A stretch of DNA of 35,051 bases. It comes from a virus. Positions 8,633 to 17,121 of the stretch are shown here, in pieces; position 1 is the first letter of the stretch; every line of letters begins with the position of its first letter. The DNA lies in the IMG/VR virus record IMGVR_UViG_3300002835_006961, positions 1 through 35,051 of that record, one strand, 5' to 3'. The notes beneath the pieces are model-generated. The model did no database searches and was not told the DNA's origin. It saw only the letters and a list, made by a program, of their open reading frames with translations. The position numbers and the translations under genes were made by a program.

Positions 8633-10048
8633 TTATTCTCCCCAACCCGACAAAGATCTTGGCTTCTTGATTTTGAACTTACTCATGTCTTCCTCATCAT
8701 CAACAGATTCTGATCCCTTTCCCATTTGCTCAAACAGTACTTGGTCATCTTCTTGCACATCATACAGTTTCATCTTGGATCTGTCAATACCTAAAATGAA
8801 TCTTCTGTGAAGAGTTGGATCATTATATCTGTTCTTTAGTTGCTTCACCATGATTTGTCCCGACTCATCAAGTTGCTCGGTTGCAATAATAGCAAACATC
8901 AAATCCGCTGTTGCTGGTAGCCCGAATGACTCCGATGTATCAGTTAGTTCCACATCAGTATTTGAAAATCCCGATCTATTCGTTTGTGTTGCGGTGAAGA
9001 TGGGGAAGTCTGATTGGACTGCGAGACCTCTCAGTTCTTCAGCGATTGCCTTAATGTAGGTGTAAGAGTTAACATTCGCACCCGCCTTAAATCTACTTGA
9101 GGCACAAATATTAAGATAATCTATGAAAACGACATCTGGCTTGAAGTTCTTCTTGAGTCTAAGTTCATCTAATAAATGACGGAAATGGTCAACACTCGCC
9201 GTTGCTGTTGGATATTCTTTGATAATTAACTTACCTGTCATTCCCGATGAAATTTTTGATAATTTCTTGTCGTAAATGTCTTTCGGAAGAGACTTGAGAT
9301 CATCGACCGCAATATCCATTAGATTTGCATCAATTCTTTCTGCGATTCTTTCTTCCGCCATTTCGCATGTAATGTACAGGACATTCTTACTCATGGTCAA
9401 ACAGTACGCCGCATGATGACACATGAACAGACTCTTGCCCACGCCTGTACCCGCAAGGATAACATTTAGAGTTTTGTTTGGAACTCCACCGTTTGTAATT
9501 TTGTTCAAATAGTCCAAATCAAAAGAAGTCTTTTGCTCTACCCGATGATAGAATTCAAATCTTTTGTCCGCATCCTCAACAAAGTCGTGACCAATACTAG
9601 CATCGAATGAAACGCTTAATGCTTTAGTGAGAATTTCTGGAATTGCATTCCTTGTCTTTCCTTTCGGTTTATTTTCATCAAGTAGTTGAATAGAATCCAT
9701 TAATGCATTGTAAACTGCTTTATCCTTACAGAACTTTTCAGTTTGATCGATAAGCCAATTAGAATCATTAGACACATCTTTGGATGTGGACAATACTTCT
9801 AGAAGTTTGGTACAATTATCGTACTCTCCCTGTGAGACCCCGTCTTGCTCGGATAGGATAATGTTTAGAGCCTCAACAGTTGGTGCCGAAATATATTTCT
9901 GAATGAACTCCTCAATGTTCTTGAAGAGTCGGCGTTCGCAGGGGTCGTGAAAATACTCCTGCTTGAGAAAGGGCAGGACACGGCGTGTGTACTCTGAATT
10001 GTAGAGTAGGTTTCGGAGTACGACTAGTTCGATCTTGTCGGTGGACAT
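8633..10048 (-). CDS. 41: DnaB-like replicative DNA helicase (T4 gp41 type)
   Basis: 471 residues. Two-part DnaB architecture: an N-terminal helical domain (about 1-110), a linker, and a RecA-like motor with Walker A AGTGVGKS (199-206), Walker B VVFIDY (306-311) and downstream ATQTNR and RYNDP-type elements. In T4 relatives gp41 is the hexameric 5'-3' helicase that moves with the primase at the fork. Its place after uvsX fits T4 gene order, except for the ten-gene sugar cassette in between. There is no Shine-Dalgarno before the ATG; a sigma-70-like promoter ends seven bases upstream, so a leaderless mRNA is likely. Confidence 0.93.
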   Translation of the reverse strand: MSTDKIELVVLRNLLYNSEYTRRVLPFLKQEYFHDPCERRLFKNIEEFIQKYISAPTVEALNIILSEQDGVSQGEYDNCTKLLEVLSTSKDVSNDSNWLIDQTEKFCKDKAVYNALMDSIQLLDENKPKGKTRNAIPEILTKALSVSFDASIGHDFVEDADKRFEFYHRVEQKTSFDLDYLNKITNGGVPNKTLNVILAGTGVGKSLFMCHHAAYCLTMSKNVLYITCEMAEERIAERIDANLMDIAVDDLKSLPKDIYDKKLSKISSGMTGKLIIKEYPTATASVDHFRHLLDELRLKKNFKPDVVFIDYLNICASSRFKAGANVNSYTYIKAIAEELRGLAVQSDFPIFTATQTNRSGFSNTDVELTDTSESFGLPATADLMFAIIATEQLDESGQIMVKQLKNRYNDPTLHRRFILGIDRSKMKLYDVQEDDQVLFEQMGKGSESVDDEEDMSKFKIKKPRSLSGWGE

Positions 10049-10055
10049 TGCGAAG

Positions 10056-10083
10056 ATTGTAGCCTGTTTTGTCAGTAAGTCAA
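10056..10083 (-). promoter_or_regulatory. Sigma-70-type early promoter of gp41 (TTGACT-16-TACAAT)
   Basis: -35 TTGACT at 10078-10083, 16-base spacer, -10 TACAAT at 10056-10061, all on the minus strand. The predicted start of transcription (about seven bases past the -10) is 10048-10049, which is the helicase ATG itself or the base before it. Confidence 0.7.
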
Positions 10084-10718
10084 GTGGTTTTTCTCAACAC
10101 GAATACGCCGCAGCCGTTCCACCAACCATCAGAGTCGCTAGTGCCTGTAAACTCTACTTTGTGATCTATCTTAAGATTCAAGTGAGTTATGGCTCTATAT
10201 GTTCCGTCCTTGACCTGACTCCATCCCCAATCATCCACCATGAGGATGAATGATTCCGCCATAGAATTGTAGTAGTGGGTTAGTGCCTTGTAGTGGTCTT
10301 CCTCTTTGTGTTCCCCATCATAAAAGTAAACATCGATGTTCTGCAAACCATGGCTGTTGGGGTCGATGCTAAAGCAGTCCGCATCGATCAGGTTTGGTTC
10401 TGTATCGATGTGTGTTTTCCAATTTGTCAGAAACTCTGATCGAACACTATCACCACCGAGGAAAAAGTTGTCGATGAGAGTGTAGTTCAGTCGTTGATAG
10501 TTTCCAAAAAGAGTGGGTATTGCAGTAGACCCCTTGAAAATTCCAATCTCAAGGTAACTCTTGATGAAGGGGTTGGCGAGAAGTCGATTCGCAAATCTCT
10601 TGTACTCCTTACCCGAGTATCCGCTCAATGAGAGAATCTCATTGGACAACTTAGACTCTTTCGTTTCTACCGCAGCATCGACTGCACTTCTAAGCATATC
10701 AACTCTTGATTTTGTCAT
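10080..10718 (-). CDS. Class I SAM-dependent methyltransferase
   Basis: 212 residues. Rossmann-type methyltransferase signature YLEIGIFKGST (about 55-65; SAM-binding loop), an acidic VYFYDGEH segment and LMVDDWGWSQV, as in the Methyltransf_24-like families that act on sugars and small molecules. Soluble. The start has a strong ribosome-binding site (AAAGGAAACCCG then ATG). It is the last gene of the cassette. Like its two upstream neighbours it is visibly richer in G+C than the genes above 12.2 kb. Target unknown; O-methylation of a sugar made by the neighbouring genes is the obvious inference. Confidence 0.8.
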   Translation of the reverse strand: MTKSRVDMLRSAVDAAVETKESKLSNEILSLSGYSGKEYKRFANRLLANPFIKSYLEIGIFKGSTAIPTLFGNYQRLNYTLIDNFFLGGDSVRSEFLTNWKTHIDTEPNLIDADCFSIDPNSHGLQNIDVYFYDGEHKEEDHYKALTHYYNSMAESFILMVDDWGWSQVKDGTYRAITHLNLKIDHKVEFTGTSDSDGWWNGCGVFVLRKTT

Positions 10719-10740
10719 CGGGTTTCCTTTTGGTTGCTAA

Positions 10741-11337
10741 TTACTTTTTGGCGAATGCCATCGTCCCATTCCTGTCGTTCTGCAAATCGAAGATCACTTC
10801 ATACTTGCTCGGATTCGACAGGACATGGTTGCGTATCCAACGGCACTTCCTAGACGCCGTGTCATCCAAGATGAACATCTTGGTGATGGGTTCCAACAGA
10901 AGGAACTCCGCTTTCGTGGAGAACTCCCCCCCGTCGAAAATAGCCAAATCGATTTTATTAGGGAGCATGTTCGCCACCTTAGGGGTACTTGAATACCAAG
11001 AGATATCGTCAGCCAACCAATTTGGCTCATCTCCCGTGAGTTGGTCGCTGTCCAATTCCGATTCGTCAACCAATCTGCCGTGGATCAGTTTTGCCCAACT
11101 CGGAAGCCCCTCCAAGTTCCAACTTGAAACCGCCAAGTCATAGAACTTCTTATTGGTTTCGAATGAAAGCAAACTGATTCCCTCACGCCCAGAGTCTCTT
11201 AGTCCTCGAATGGCGCATTCGGTCGTGCCTCTTCCGTCCCAAGTACCAATATCCACCACCGTGGAAATGTTGTTTTCAGATAGACAAGTGCGGTAGATAT
11301 ACTTGCCTAGATCCGTGTTCATCGTTACCTGTCCCAT
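10741..11337 (-). CDS. Class I SAM-dependent methyltransferase (TylF-like)
   Basis: 198 residues from the ATG at 11337. VVDIGTWDGRGTT is a clear SAM-binding motif I, SLLSFETNKKF carries the acidic residue ending strand 2, and KIDLAIFDGGEFS is motif IV. A longer version starting further upstream would overlap the glycosyltransferase gene; I chose the ATG that overlaps its stop (TAATG). It may methylate a sugar or glycan head-group. A 22-base gap with the next gene's ribosome-binding site follows. Confidence 0.78.
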   Translation of the reverse strand: MGQVTMNTDLGKYIYRTCLSENNISTVVDIGTWDGRGTTECAIRGLRDSGREGISLLSFETNKKFYDLAVSSWNLEGLPSWAKLIHGRLVDESELDSDQLTGDEPNWLADDISWYSSTPKVANMLPNKIDLAIFDGGEFSTKAEFLLLEPITKMFILDDTASRKCRWIRNHVLSNPSKYEVIFDLQNDRNGTMAFAKK

Positions 11338-12212
11338 TACGAAAACTCCTTCGCCCACCAAGAGGCTCTTAATTTTGAGTAGTCCCAACTCTTTTCGTGA
11401 AACTCATCATACTTTCTATTTAGGAACTCCTCGGTAACCTCAGACCAATCGTTAACGAATAGAATCGGTAAGTCGGTGAAGTTCCTGTGTCCGTCCTCAT
11501 ATCTTGTGATTGGAACGGTGCGTGAATAGAGTGCTTCCCATAGCCTGTGGGTATCCAAACCATTTCCCCTTGGGCAGAGGACAAACTTATGCTGAACCAT
11601 CTCATTGAGAAAGGACATGATGACATCGTCGCTCGACCCGCCGCCACGATCATTCTCCGTGTTACCTTTCCTATTTGATCCGATGGTGAACCACGATTCG
11701 CCTTTTGCCTCACGGGCGACAAACATATCCATCAGAGGTTGTCTTTCGGCGGGATATGTTTGTGGGCGGTGATTGATGTAGAGGAGTTTGCTTCTCTCAC
11801 CCTTCGTGTTCAATCTCTTGATGTGGTGAATTTTGGTCGTGATTACGCAATGGCTATTTGCAATCCCCAAGGGAACAGGGATGATGTTTAGATCAGAGTG
11901 GGTGCTGTTGACGGCATACCAAATAGTAATGTTGGGTGGACGAGAAGCCGCAATACGAGCGTCGATGCTTATATCTGAGTTGTGGGTCACCACTCTTCGT
12001 CTTACATTTGGATTCTGCCTCATGATTGGGAAGAGTTCCGCAGCAGATTCGGTCTTGCAGAAGACGGTGTCGTTATCCACATCCCGAAGTGAGACCGATG
12101 AGTCAAATGCGGTGGGCTTGTAGAAAGACCCACAGGCGTTCTTCAAAGTCTCTCCTGATACGAAATCGTCTAGGAGGTCATCATCGAACTTAATGGGACT
12201 GATATTCGACAT
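11337..12212 (-). CDS. Exostosin/GT47-like glycosyltransferase
   Basis: 291 residues from the ATG at 12212, which has GAGGAAAAAC upstream; a longer frame reaches 12329 but would bury most of the 3' half of the previous gene. The C-terminal half carries the exostosin-like nucleotide-sugar-binding signature FVLCPRGNGLDTHRLWEALY followed by SRTVPI. Such proteins transfer sugars in polysaccharide or glycan synthesis. No signal peptide is seen, so it should act in the cytoplasm. Overlaps the DUF6165-like gene by 23 bases. The base composition changes sharply near this start. Confidence 0.78.
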   Translation of the reverse strand: MSNISPIKFDDDLLDDFVSGETLKNACGSFYKPTAFDSSVSLRDVDNDTVFCKTESAAELFPIMRQNPNVRRRVVTHNSDISIDARIAASRPPNITIWYAVNSTHSDLNIIPVPLGIANSHCVITTKIHHIKRLNTKGERSKLLYINHRPQTYPAERQPLMDMFVAREAKGESWFTIGSNRKGNTENDRGGGSSDDVIMSFLNEMVQHKFVLCPRGNGLDTHRLWEALYSRTVPITRYEDGHRNFTDLPILFVNDWSEVTEEFLNRKYDEFHEKSWDYSKLRASWWAKEFS

Positions 12213-12573
12213 GCTGTTTTTCCTCAACGATGCTTGAATTACAGATCTTGTTGATCTCACTCTTGATTTCAAATCTCCTATCATTTTTATAATAGACTGA
12301 TCGTGCAAGTTCAATAAACTCATGATCAAACTCTTTTTTAGATTCCTTTAGGCGAATTGCATCTTCAATCTCCCACAATTGCATGTTAACTGCACATAGA
12401 TTACTATAAAGATTGTTAAGGATTGGATTAGTAAAAAGTTCTACCTGATTAATAAGATTATTGTATTCCTTTGTGACATTTGCAATCTTTATCGGATCTG
12501 TTATCTTCTTCATTTTGATAGAAAGAATAGATAACTTGTCAATCACCTCACCCATAGAAACTTCAACCTCCAT
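12190..12573 (-). CDS. DUF6165-like protein associated with glycan genes
   Basis: 127 residues. The start VSMGEVIDKLSILSIKMKKI, the ANVTKEY element and LWEIEDAIR...ELARSVYYKNDRR match the DUF6165 pattern (GExIDKLTILEIK, ANVxKE, LWxIED, ELARxVYxxNDxR), a helical family often found among sugar-transfer genes. Its biochemical function is not known. ATG with AAAGGAGCAATCA upstream. It overlaps the epimerase-like gene by 11 bases and the GT47-like gene by 23. Confidence 0.75.
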   Translation of the reverse strand: MEVEVSMGEVIDKLSILSIKMKKITDPIKIANVTKEYNNLINQVELFTNPILNNLYSNLCAVNMQLWEIEDAIRLKESKKEFDHEFIELARSVYYKNDRRFEIKSEINKICNSSIVEEKQHVEYQSH

Positions 12574-13369
12574 TGATTGCTCCTTTCAATTCCTTAATTA
12601 ATAAATTGATTACTGTTTCATTTGTCGGATTAATAGATTGATTTGCCGAATAGAAAATTCTATTTCTATACTGTGCAGGAGTTTTCCACTCTTCTTTAAC
12701 CAAATCATTATATGATAGATTAAAACTTTTGTATAGTTCTCTTATTAAGTCATTAACGAAAGTGAGTCTGCCAGATCCAATCATAAAGTCCTCTCCGACA
12801 TCATGGGACATGGACTCATTGGCTACCATGGATGGATGTAAAATGTCTCTATAATAGTAGGTGTCGCCCAAAGTAATCGGTTTTTTATTGATGATTGAAT
12901 CGAAAACCTTTCCAAAGAGAAATTCCCCTTTTCTATAAATCCCATTAAAATTGAATGGATAGGCAACACTCACATTTGGATATAAAGACTTGTCTTTCAA
13001 TTTAATTGACATAGCATATTTTGACATAATGTAGTGATTACTTTTAAACTGAAAGGGGCGATTAATATCTATTGGTCCAGTCGTATCGTTCCATAGATCC
13101 GCTGTAGAATAGACCACAACTTTTCTAGAGATGGGGGAAAACCTTTCAACTACATCTATAGTCATGGTGTGGTTTACATCATAAAAAGATTTCATCATTA
13201 AATTGTCAGTCGTATTTGCGAGAAATGTTCTATTTTCTCCAAAACAAATATAAACAGCATCCCATTTAGTATTTAATGCGGATTCATAGTTTCTAGAGGA
13301 AACTCTATGGTATTCGCTCGGGAAGTAGTGTGATATTTGCGAGGTTGATCCGACAATTAAATTATTCAT
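12563..13369 (-). CDS. NAD-dependent epimerase/dehydratase-like (extended SDR) protein
   Basis: 268 residues from the ATG at 13369. SDR hallmarks are a serine in VVYSTADLW, the catalytic pair in YIMSK (YxxxK), AYPFNFNGIYRKGEF and RDILHP. The N-terminal dinucleotide loop LIVGSTSQIS is degenerate (no GxxGxxG), so cofactor binding or activity may be altered. A GTG 12 bases upstream is an alternative, but the ATG gives a perfect ATGA overlap with the preceding stop. Likely acts on a nucleotide sugar for the flanking glycosyltransferases. Confidence 0.72.
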   Translation of the reverse strand: MNNLIVGSTSQISHYFPSEYHRVSSRNYESALNTKWDAVYICFGENRTFLANTTDNLMMKSFYDVNHTMTIDVVERFSPISRKVVVYSTADLWNDTTGPIDINRPFQFKSNHYIMSKYAMSIKLKDKSLYPNVSVAYPFNFNGIYRKGEFLFGKVFDSIINKKPITLGDTYYYRDILHPSMVANESMSHDVGEDFMIGSGRLTFVNDLIRELYKSFNLSYNDLVKEEWKTPAQYRNRIFYSANQSINPTNETVINLLIKELKGAINGG

Positions 13370-14082
13370 ACTGTAATCCACTTTTTCCTAACTCCAGAAA
13401 CAATTGATTCCCCATGACCATCATTTCTAACTCCTGTGTGTAGATACAAAGGACATTTAATATTCGGAAGATGCTCTATCAAACAACGAAACGAACTTTC
13501 CATACAATGAATTTCTTCAGCATGCTCAAGTAGCATACACATATTAAAGATGTCTTCACTCGGATCATTCTTGATAATCTTGAGACCGTTTGAGTTATCG
13601 GGGGAGAATACTATCCCCCTACTCGGATCATCATGAACAAACATAAACTTTTCACTATTTGGATTTAATTTACGAAGAACTCTTCCCTCTTCAACAGGAT
13701 CTCTACGCAATCTAAATTCTGACCAACGCTTTTCATGTGGAATACCGGCTGAAATATAAAGGGCTTCATCAAAGTCTTTAGTTATACCCATAAGTTGGAG
13801 ATTGTCAACTGCACCAAATCCACATCTCATAAAATTCATTACATTTTTTTCGAATATGAATTTGTTGACATATTGAATTTCATTTTGATTACTTGGAATC
13901 GATATAACATGAATTCTTGGTTCATCATCAAACATTCTAATCACTCTATTTGCATTCCTCTCCTTTGCAAATAGATAGACATCAGTATAAAATTTACCTT
14001 TATTGAGAAGAGTTCGTACCATTCCATTACAGATAATGTGATCACCCATTCCAAGATGATGATGAAGTACTAAAGGATTCAT
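13366..14082 (-). CDS. GT-B-type glycosyltransferase-like protein (heptosyltransferase/GT9-like)
   Basis: 238 residues. The N-terminus HHHLGMGDHIICNGMVRTL resembles the first strand-loop-helix of heptosyltransferase-type GT-B enzymes (G-x-GD...xPxxxxL). The C-terminal half has MCMLLEHAEEIHCMESSFRC, comparable to the donor-binding region that ends in a Ser/Asp-rich loop. It is shorter than typical GT9 enzymes (300 or more residues), so it may be a compact version or a related GT-B fold. ATGA overlap with the previous gene. Assignment is by pattern only. Confidence 0.6.
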   Translation of the reverse strand: MNPLVLHHHLGMGDHIICNGMVRTLLNKGKFYTDVYLFAKERNANRVIRMFDDEPRIHVISIPSNQNEIQYVNKFIFEKNVMNFMRCGFGAVDNLQLMGITKDFDEALYISAGIPHEKRWSEFRLRRDPVEEGRVLRKLNPNSEKFMFVHDDPSRGIVFSPDNSNGLKIIKNDPSEDIFNMCMLLEHAEEIHCMESSFRCLIEHLPNIKCPLYLHTGVRNDGHGESIVSGVRKKWITV

Positions 14083-14759
14083 ACTGTAACTCTTCCTCTC
14101 AATAGCGGAGTGTTTTGGATATAATCGTCCTGAACTGGTTCAAATACACGACCAACATAATATTTTTCGTGTCTTGGAATATATGGGAATGGTTTCTTAG
14201 AGAAGAAATCATCATGTTCTGTACAATCGTGCATTGCTACAGGCCAAACTATTTGATGCAGGAAATCTTGATCCACACCACAAATAACTTTGTTGTGTTT
14301 CCCAGCATCATAGTATTTTTCAATTTCTGTTCTAATATTTCTCAATCTATGAGCACGGCATCCCCACATTCCTCCGCACATTGGAACATTATGAACAAGA
14401 TTATCTCGCATGATGTGGAAAGAGGTTCCTTGATTTAACCAATCGTTTACTGCCATTTGTTCACGCTGACCAATTCGTGAGTCGGTATCACGAACTATCA
14501 TTACATCAACATCTTCATAAGATGCTGCCCAAAATCTCCAAAATAGTCTATCTTGTCTAGTGTCTTTGGTATTTGTAACCATCACACGACAATCTTTTTG
14601 TTTAGAAAGTAAAGATAGTGTTTCATTAGGAACACTTTCATCACAGAAAAACCAATATTGCCAGTCAGGATAAAATCTTCTGGCTAAAATAACATTTGCC
14701 TCTGCACCTTCAATATATCTTTGCTTGTTTCCCCAAAGCCCAAATGAAATTACCTTCAT
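14079..14759 (-). CDS. GT-A-type glycosyltransferase-like protein
   Basis: 226 residues. MKVISFGLWGNKQRYIEGAE starts a nucleotide-sugar-binding Rossmann-like half, and VMIVRDTDSRI holds a DxD-type metal motif (near residues 91-93). MCGGMWGCRA and the later ICGVDQDFLHQIVWP resemble acceptor-side motifs of capsule/LPS-type transferases. It is the first gene after a late-type TATAAATA box, with AAGGAGAC as ribosome-binding site, so the downstream half of the cassette may be expressed late. Donor and acceptor unknown. Confidence 0.7.
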   Translation of the reverse strand: MKVISFGLWGNKQRYIEGAEANVILARRFYPDWQYWFFCDESVPNETLSLLSKQKDCRVMVTNTKDTRQDRLFWRFWAASYEDVDVMIVRDTDSRIGQREQMAVNDWLNQGTSFHIMRDNLVHNVPMCGGMWGCRAHRLRNIRTEIEKYYDAGKHNKVICGVDQDFLHQIVWPVAMHDCTEHDDFFSKKPFPYIPRHEKYYVGRVFEPVQDDYIQNTPLLRGRVTV

Positions 14760-14778
14760 GATAAAATAGTCTCCTTAT

Positions 14779-14786
14779 TATTTATA
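14779..14786 (-). promoter_or_regulatory. T4-type late promoter TATAAATA
   Basis: Perfect TATAAATA on the minus strand in the 73-base gap between the epimerase gene and the GT-A-like gene. Transcription should start about six bases downstream, just at the AAGGAG ribosome-binding site for the ATG at 14759. Confidence 0.75.
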
Positions 14787-14832
14787 GACAACACAAAGTT
14801 TTTGAAAATTTGTTTATCGATTTCAAATAAAT

Positions 14833-15771
14833 TTAGTTGAGGTTTTTACTTAAACTCCAACTTTCGTATAGGTTCTTCACACCATCGATACTGTATTTCG
14901 GTTCCCACCCCAAACGATTTTTGGCTAATTCATATGAACCCACACACCAGGGGAGTTCGATATCTGAAATAGGACCGAATGTGATTGGATGTTTTTCCCC
15001 TGCAATCATTTTTGCTATGTCTAATATTTTACTCGCCACACCTGTACAAATATTGAATGTTTCCATATTAGAAATCACTTTATGATTCATGGAAAGTAAA
15101 TTTGCAGAGACAACATCATCTACATGAACAAAATCTCTAATAGTTGATCCATCACCATTAATTTTAATTGGACTATTTGAATGTTTTCTGTCTAAAAATA
15201 TCTCCATTGCGGATTTTTGAAGTTTTGGAGAGTTTAAGTACTTTCCTCCCCAAACATTGAAGTATCTTAGAGAAACTGTTGTCATTTCACCTTTAGACAT
15301 GAACTTACAGATGTCTTCACACAGAAGTTTACTTAGTCCATACATTCCTTGTTGTGACCCGACATTATAATTTGCAGCGTCTTCTGTTACTGGACCATTT
15401 TTATACATGTCTCTTGTGTATAAGGCACAGGACGATGAAAATACAAACCTTCTAGCATTAACTTTCTTTGCCATCTCAAGAACAGCCGTTGTGCCCGAAA
15501 TATTTACTGATGAAATGTCGTAATAGTCTTCACTAGTTGCTCTCTTATCTGCGGCCAGATGGAAAAAAACTTCTGTGTTTTTAAGAACACTCTCAAGATA
15601 ATGAATCTCACGAATATCATGAGAAAAATATCTATAATTTGGACTAACCGTATTAACGACATCTCCATTAGAAAGATCATCAATCACTATTACTTCGTGT
15701 CCCGCATTTATTAAATTAGACACCAAGTGAGAACCGATGTATCCTGCCCCGCCAGTTACACAAACCTTCAT
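14833..15771 (-). CDS. NAD-dependent nucleotide-sugar epimerase (GalE-like)
   Basis: 312 residues, the usual length for UDP-sugar 4-epimerases. Complete signatures: NAD loop VCVTGGAGYIGSH (residues 3-15), acidic end of strand 2 (VIDDLSNG), FSSSCALY with the catalytic serine, MYGLSK (YxxxK), RYFNVWG and RDFVHVDDV. It probably interconverts a UDP- or similar sugar for the cassette. The start has AGGTGGTAAG upstream and overlaps the previous stop (ATGA). A 73-base gap with a late promoter follows. Confidence 0.9.
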   Translation of the reverse strand: MKVCVTGGAGYIGSHLVSNLINAGHEVIVIDDLSNGDVVNTVSPNYRYFSHDIREIHYLESVLKNTEVFFHLAADKRATSEDYYDISSVNISGTTAVLEMAKKVNARRFVFSSSCALYTRDMYKNGPVTEDAANYNVGSQQGMYGLSKLLCEDICKFMSKGEMTTVSLRYFNVWGGKYLNSPKLQKSAMEIFLDRKHSNSPIKINGDGSTIRDFVHVDDVVSANLLSMNHKVISNMETFNICTGVASKILDIAKMIAGEKHPITFGPISDIELPWCVGSYELAKNRLGWEPKYSIDGVKNLYESWSLSKNLN

Positions 15772-16364
15772 CTTACCACCTGATTATTATGAGTTTCTTC
15801 AAAAGTTTTACTGCACATATATTGATAGATGACACCATCAATCCATTCTTCTTTCTTTAGAAGACTTTTAATTCCCATACTGAAATATCGATCTTCACCC
15901 ACATTTATCGAAGGAAATCCAACTGCCTTTGCTATATCTCTTTTAACTGCATTGAGATGATTAGGAGGTCTATAATAAACCTTACTCTCATGGTCATCAA
16001 TCCAACGGTCATATTTCAACGAATGGATAAATGATCTAGAATATCCATCTGAAAAAATTATTCTACCCGTCAATGAAGAACAACTGGGATTGTTTTTAAC
16101 ACCATTCAATACCTTTTCGATGTAATCTTTGCTAATTAAATCATCATCATCGATGAAAGCAACATATTCTCCCGAAGACTGATTGAGTAACATATTTCTC
16201 TTCTGACCTATGCTTAATTGTCTATCATCAACCATAGAAATAACTTGAACTGACTTTCTGTCTATCTGTTGATTCAATTCTGATTTTAGATTCTCAAGTT
16301 TAACATTTCTTTCGTTTAGACTTGGGATAAGAATCGAAAGTTTATGAGTTGGTCGCCACGACAT
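15768..16364 (-). CDS. Family 2 glycosyltransferase
   Basis: 198 residues from the ATG at 16364. GT2 signatures: LSILIPSLNER at the N-terminus, and GEYVAFIDDDDLISKDYIEK carrying the DxD-type metal site (IDDDD). IGQKRNMLLNQS lies at the nucleotide site. AAGGAGAAACTTG gives a strong ribosome-binding site; a TTG codon immediately upstream is an alternative. Overlaps the next-upstream transferase by 23 bases and the epimerase by four. Confidence 0.85.
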   Translation of the reverse strand: MSWRPTHKLSILIPSLNERNVKLENLKSELNQQIDRKSVQVISMVDDRQLSIGQKRNMLLNQSSGEYVAFIDDDDLISKDYIEKVLNGVKNNPSCSSLTGRIIFSDGYSRSFIHSLKYDRWIDDHESKVYYRPPNHLNAVKRDIAKAVGFPSINVGEDRYFSMGIKSLLKKEEWIDGVIYQYMCSKTFEETHNNQVVR

Positions 16365-17121
16365 CAAGTTTCTCCTTTTGTAATTCAGTCACTAAACCAA
16401 AATTATTTGCTTTATTTTTTTCGTAAATCGCACGATCATAATCATAGAATTGTTGCGATTCATTTCTCTCATGAAGTGAATCTCTTTGAACTTCATTTGC
16501 TGAAATCTCTCCCCTACTCGCAAGAATATATGGAATTCCTACCCATTGGTGTTGAATTATACACCTGTCAGAATAAACAACCTTATTCAAAATTCTTGCA
16601 ATCTGAGTAAATTCATCATCTGAAAATACACTTTTATATTCAGGATTGTAAATGTATCCAAATCTATCAAAGTACTTTCTACCCAAGATACTTAAAGTAA
16701 TCAGGTTATCTTTACCAGAAAATCCATCATTATAGTGCAAAACCCCATCCGTATCGGGAAAATTATTCTCCATATCTTTACAAATGATATCGTCATATCC
16801 AGAGATAATTGGAATCATGTCATCAGATGCGAGTAGAATGATATCGGGATTCAACTGAAGAATCTTATCTAAATTTGCGTTGCAAGCCTCTATCTTTGTT
16901 TTTGAATCTCCAAATTCATAATGGAACTTTCCATTTGTTTTTTGTTGTAATTTCTGTAGTGACGAATGAACATTTTGATTATTCATCGAAAAGTCACTAT
17001 GATCCATTGACACAAAGAAATGAACATCTCTAACTCCGGAACAAAAATTAATATATCTATCAATTACTTGAAAAAATTTCTGTGGCCTACTTCTTGTAGG
17101 CATTTTAACGACTAGTCTCAC
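16342..17121 (-). CDS. Glycosyltransferase-like protein (GT2/GT-A type)
   Basis: 259 residues. The first strand and loop LVVKMPTRSRPQKF, then HFFVSMDHSDFS and ILLASDDMIPI, follow a GT-A layout with a possible DxD-like SDD motif. The start is a GTG that overlaps the uvsX stop (GTGA); an ATG 18 bases downstream would remove part of the first beta strand, so I prefer GTG. First gene of the cassette after uvsX, and so probably transcribed from the strong uvsX promoter. Sugar donor unknown. Confidence 0.7.
   Translation of the reverse strand: MRLVVKMPTRSRPQKFFQVIDRYINFCSGVRDVHFFVSMDHSDFSMNNQNVHSSLQKLQQKTNGKFHYEFGDSKTKIEACNANLDKILQLNPDIILLASDDMIPIISGYDDIICKDMENNFPDTDGVLHYNDGFSGKDNLITLSILGRKYFDRFGYIYNPEYKSVFSDDEFTQIARILNKVVYSDRCIIQHQWVGIPYILASRGEISANEVQRDSLHERNESQQFYDYDRAIYEKNKANNFGLVTELQKEKLDVVATNS

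Noticed and set aside
12213-12329. Longer start for the GT47-like gene
   Set aside because: Would overlap the DUF6165-like gene by 140 bases; the ATG at 12212 has a good ribosome-binding site.
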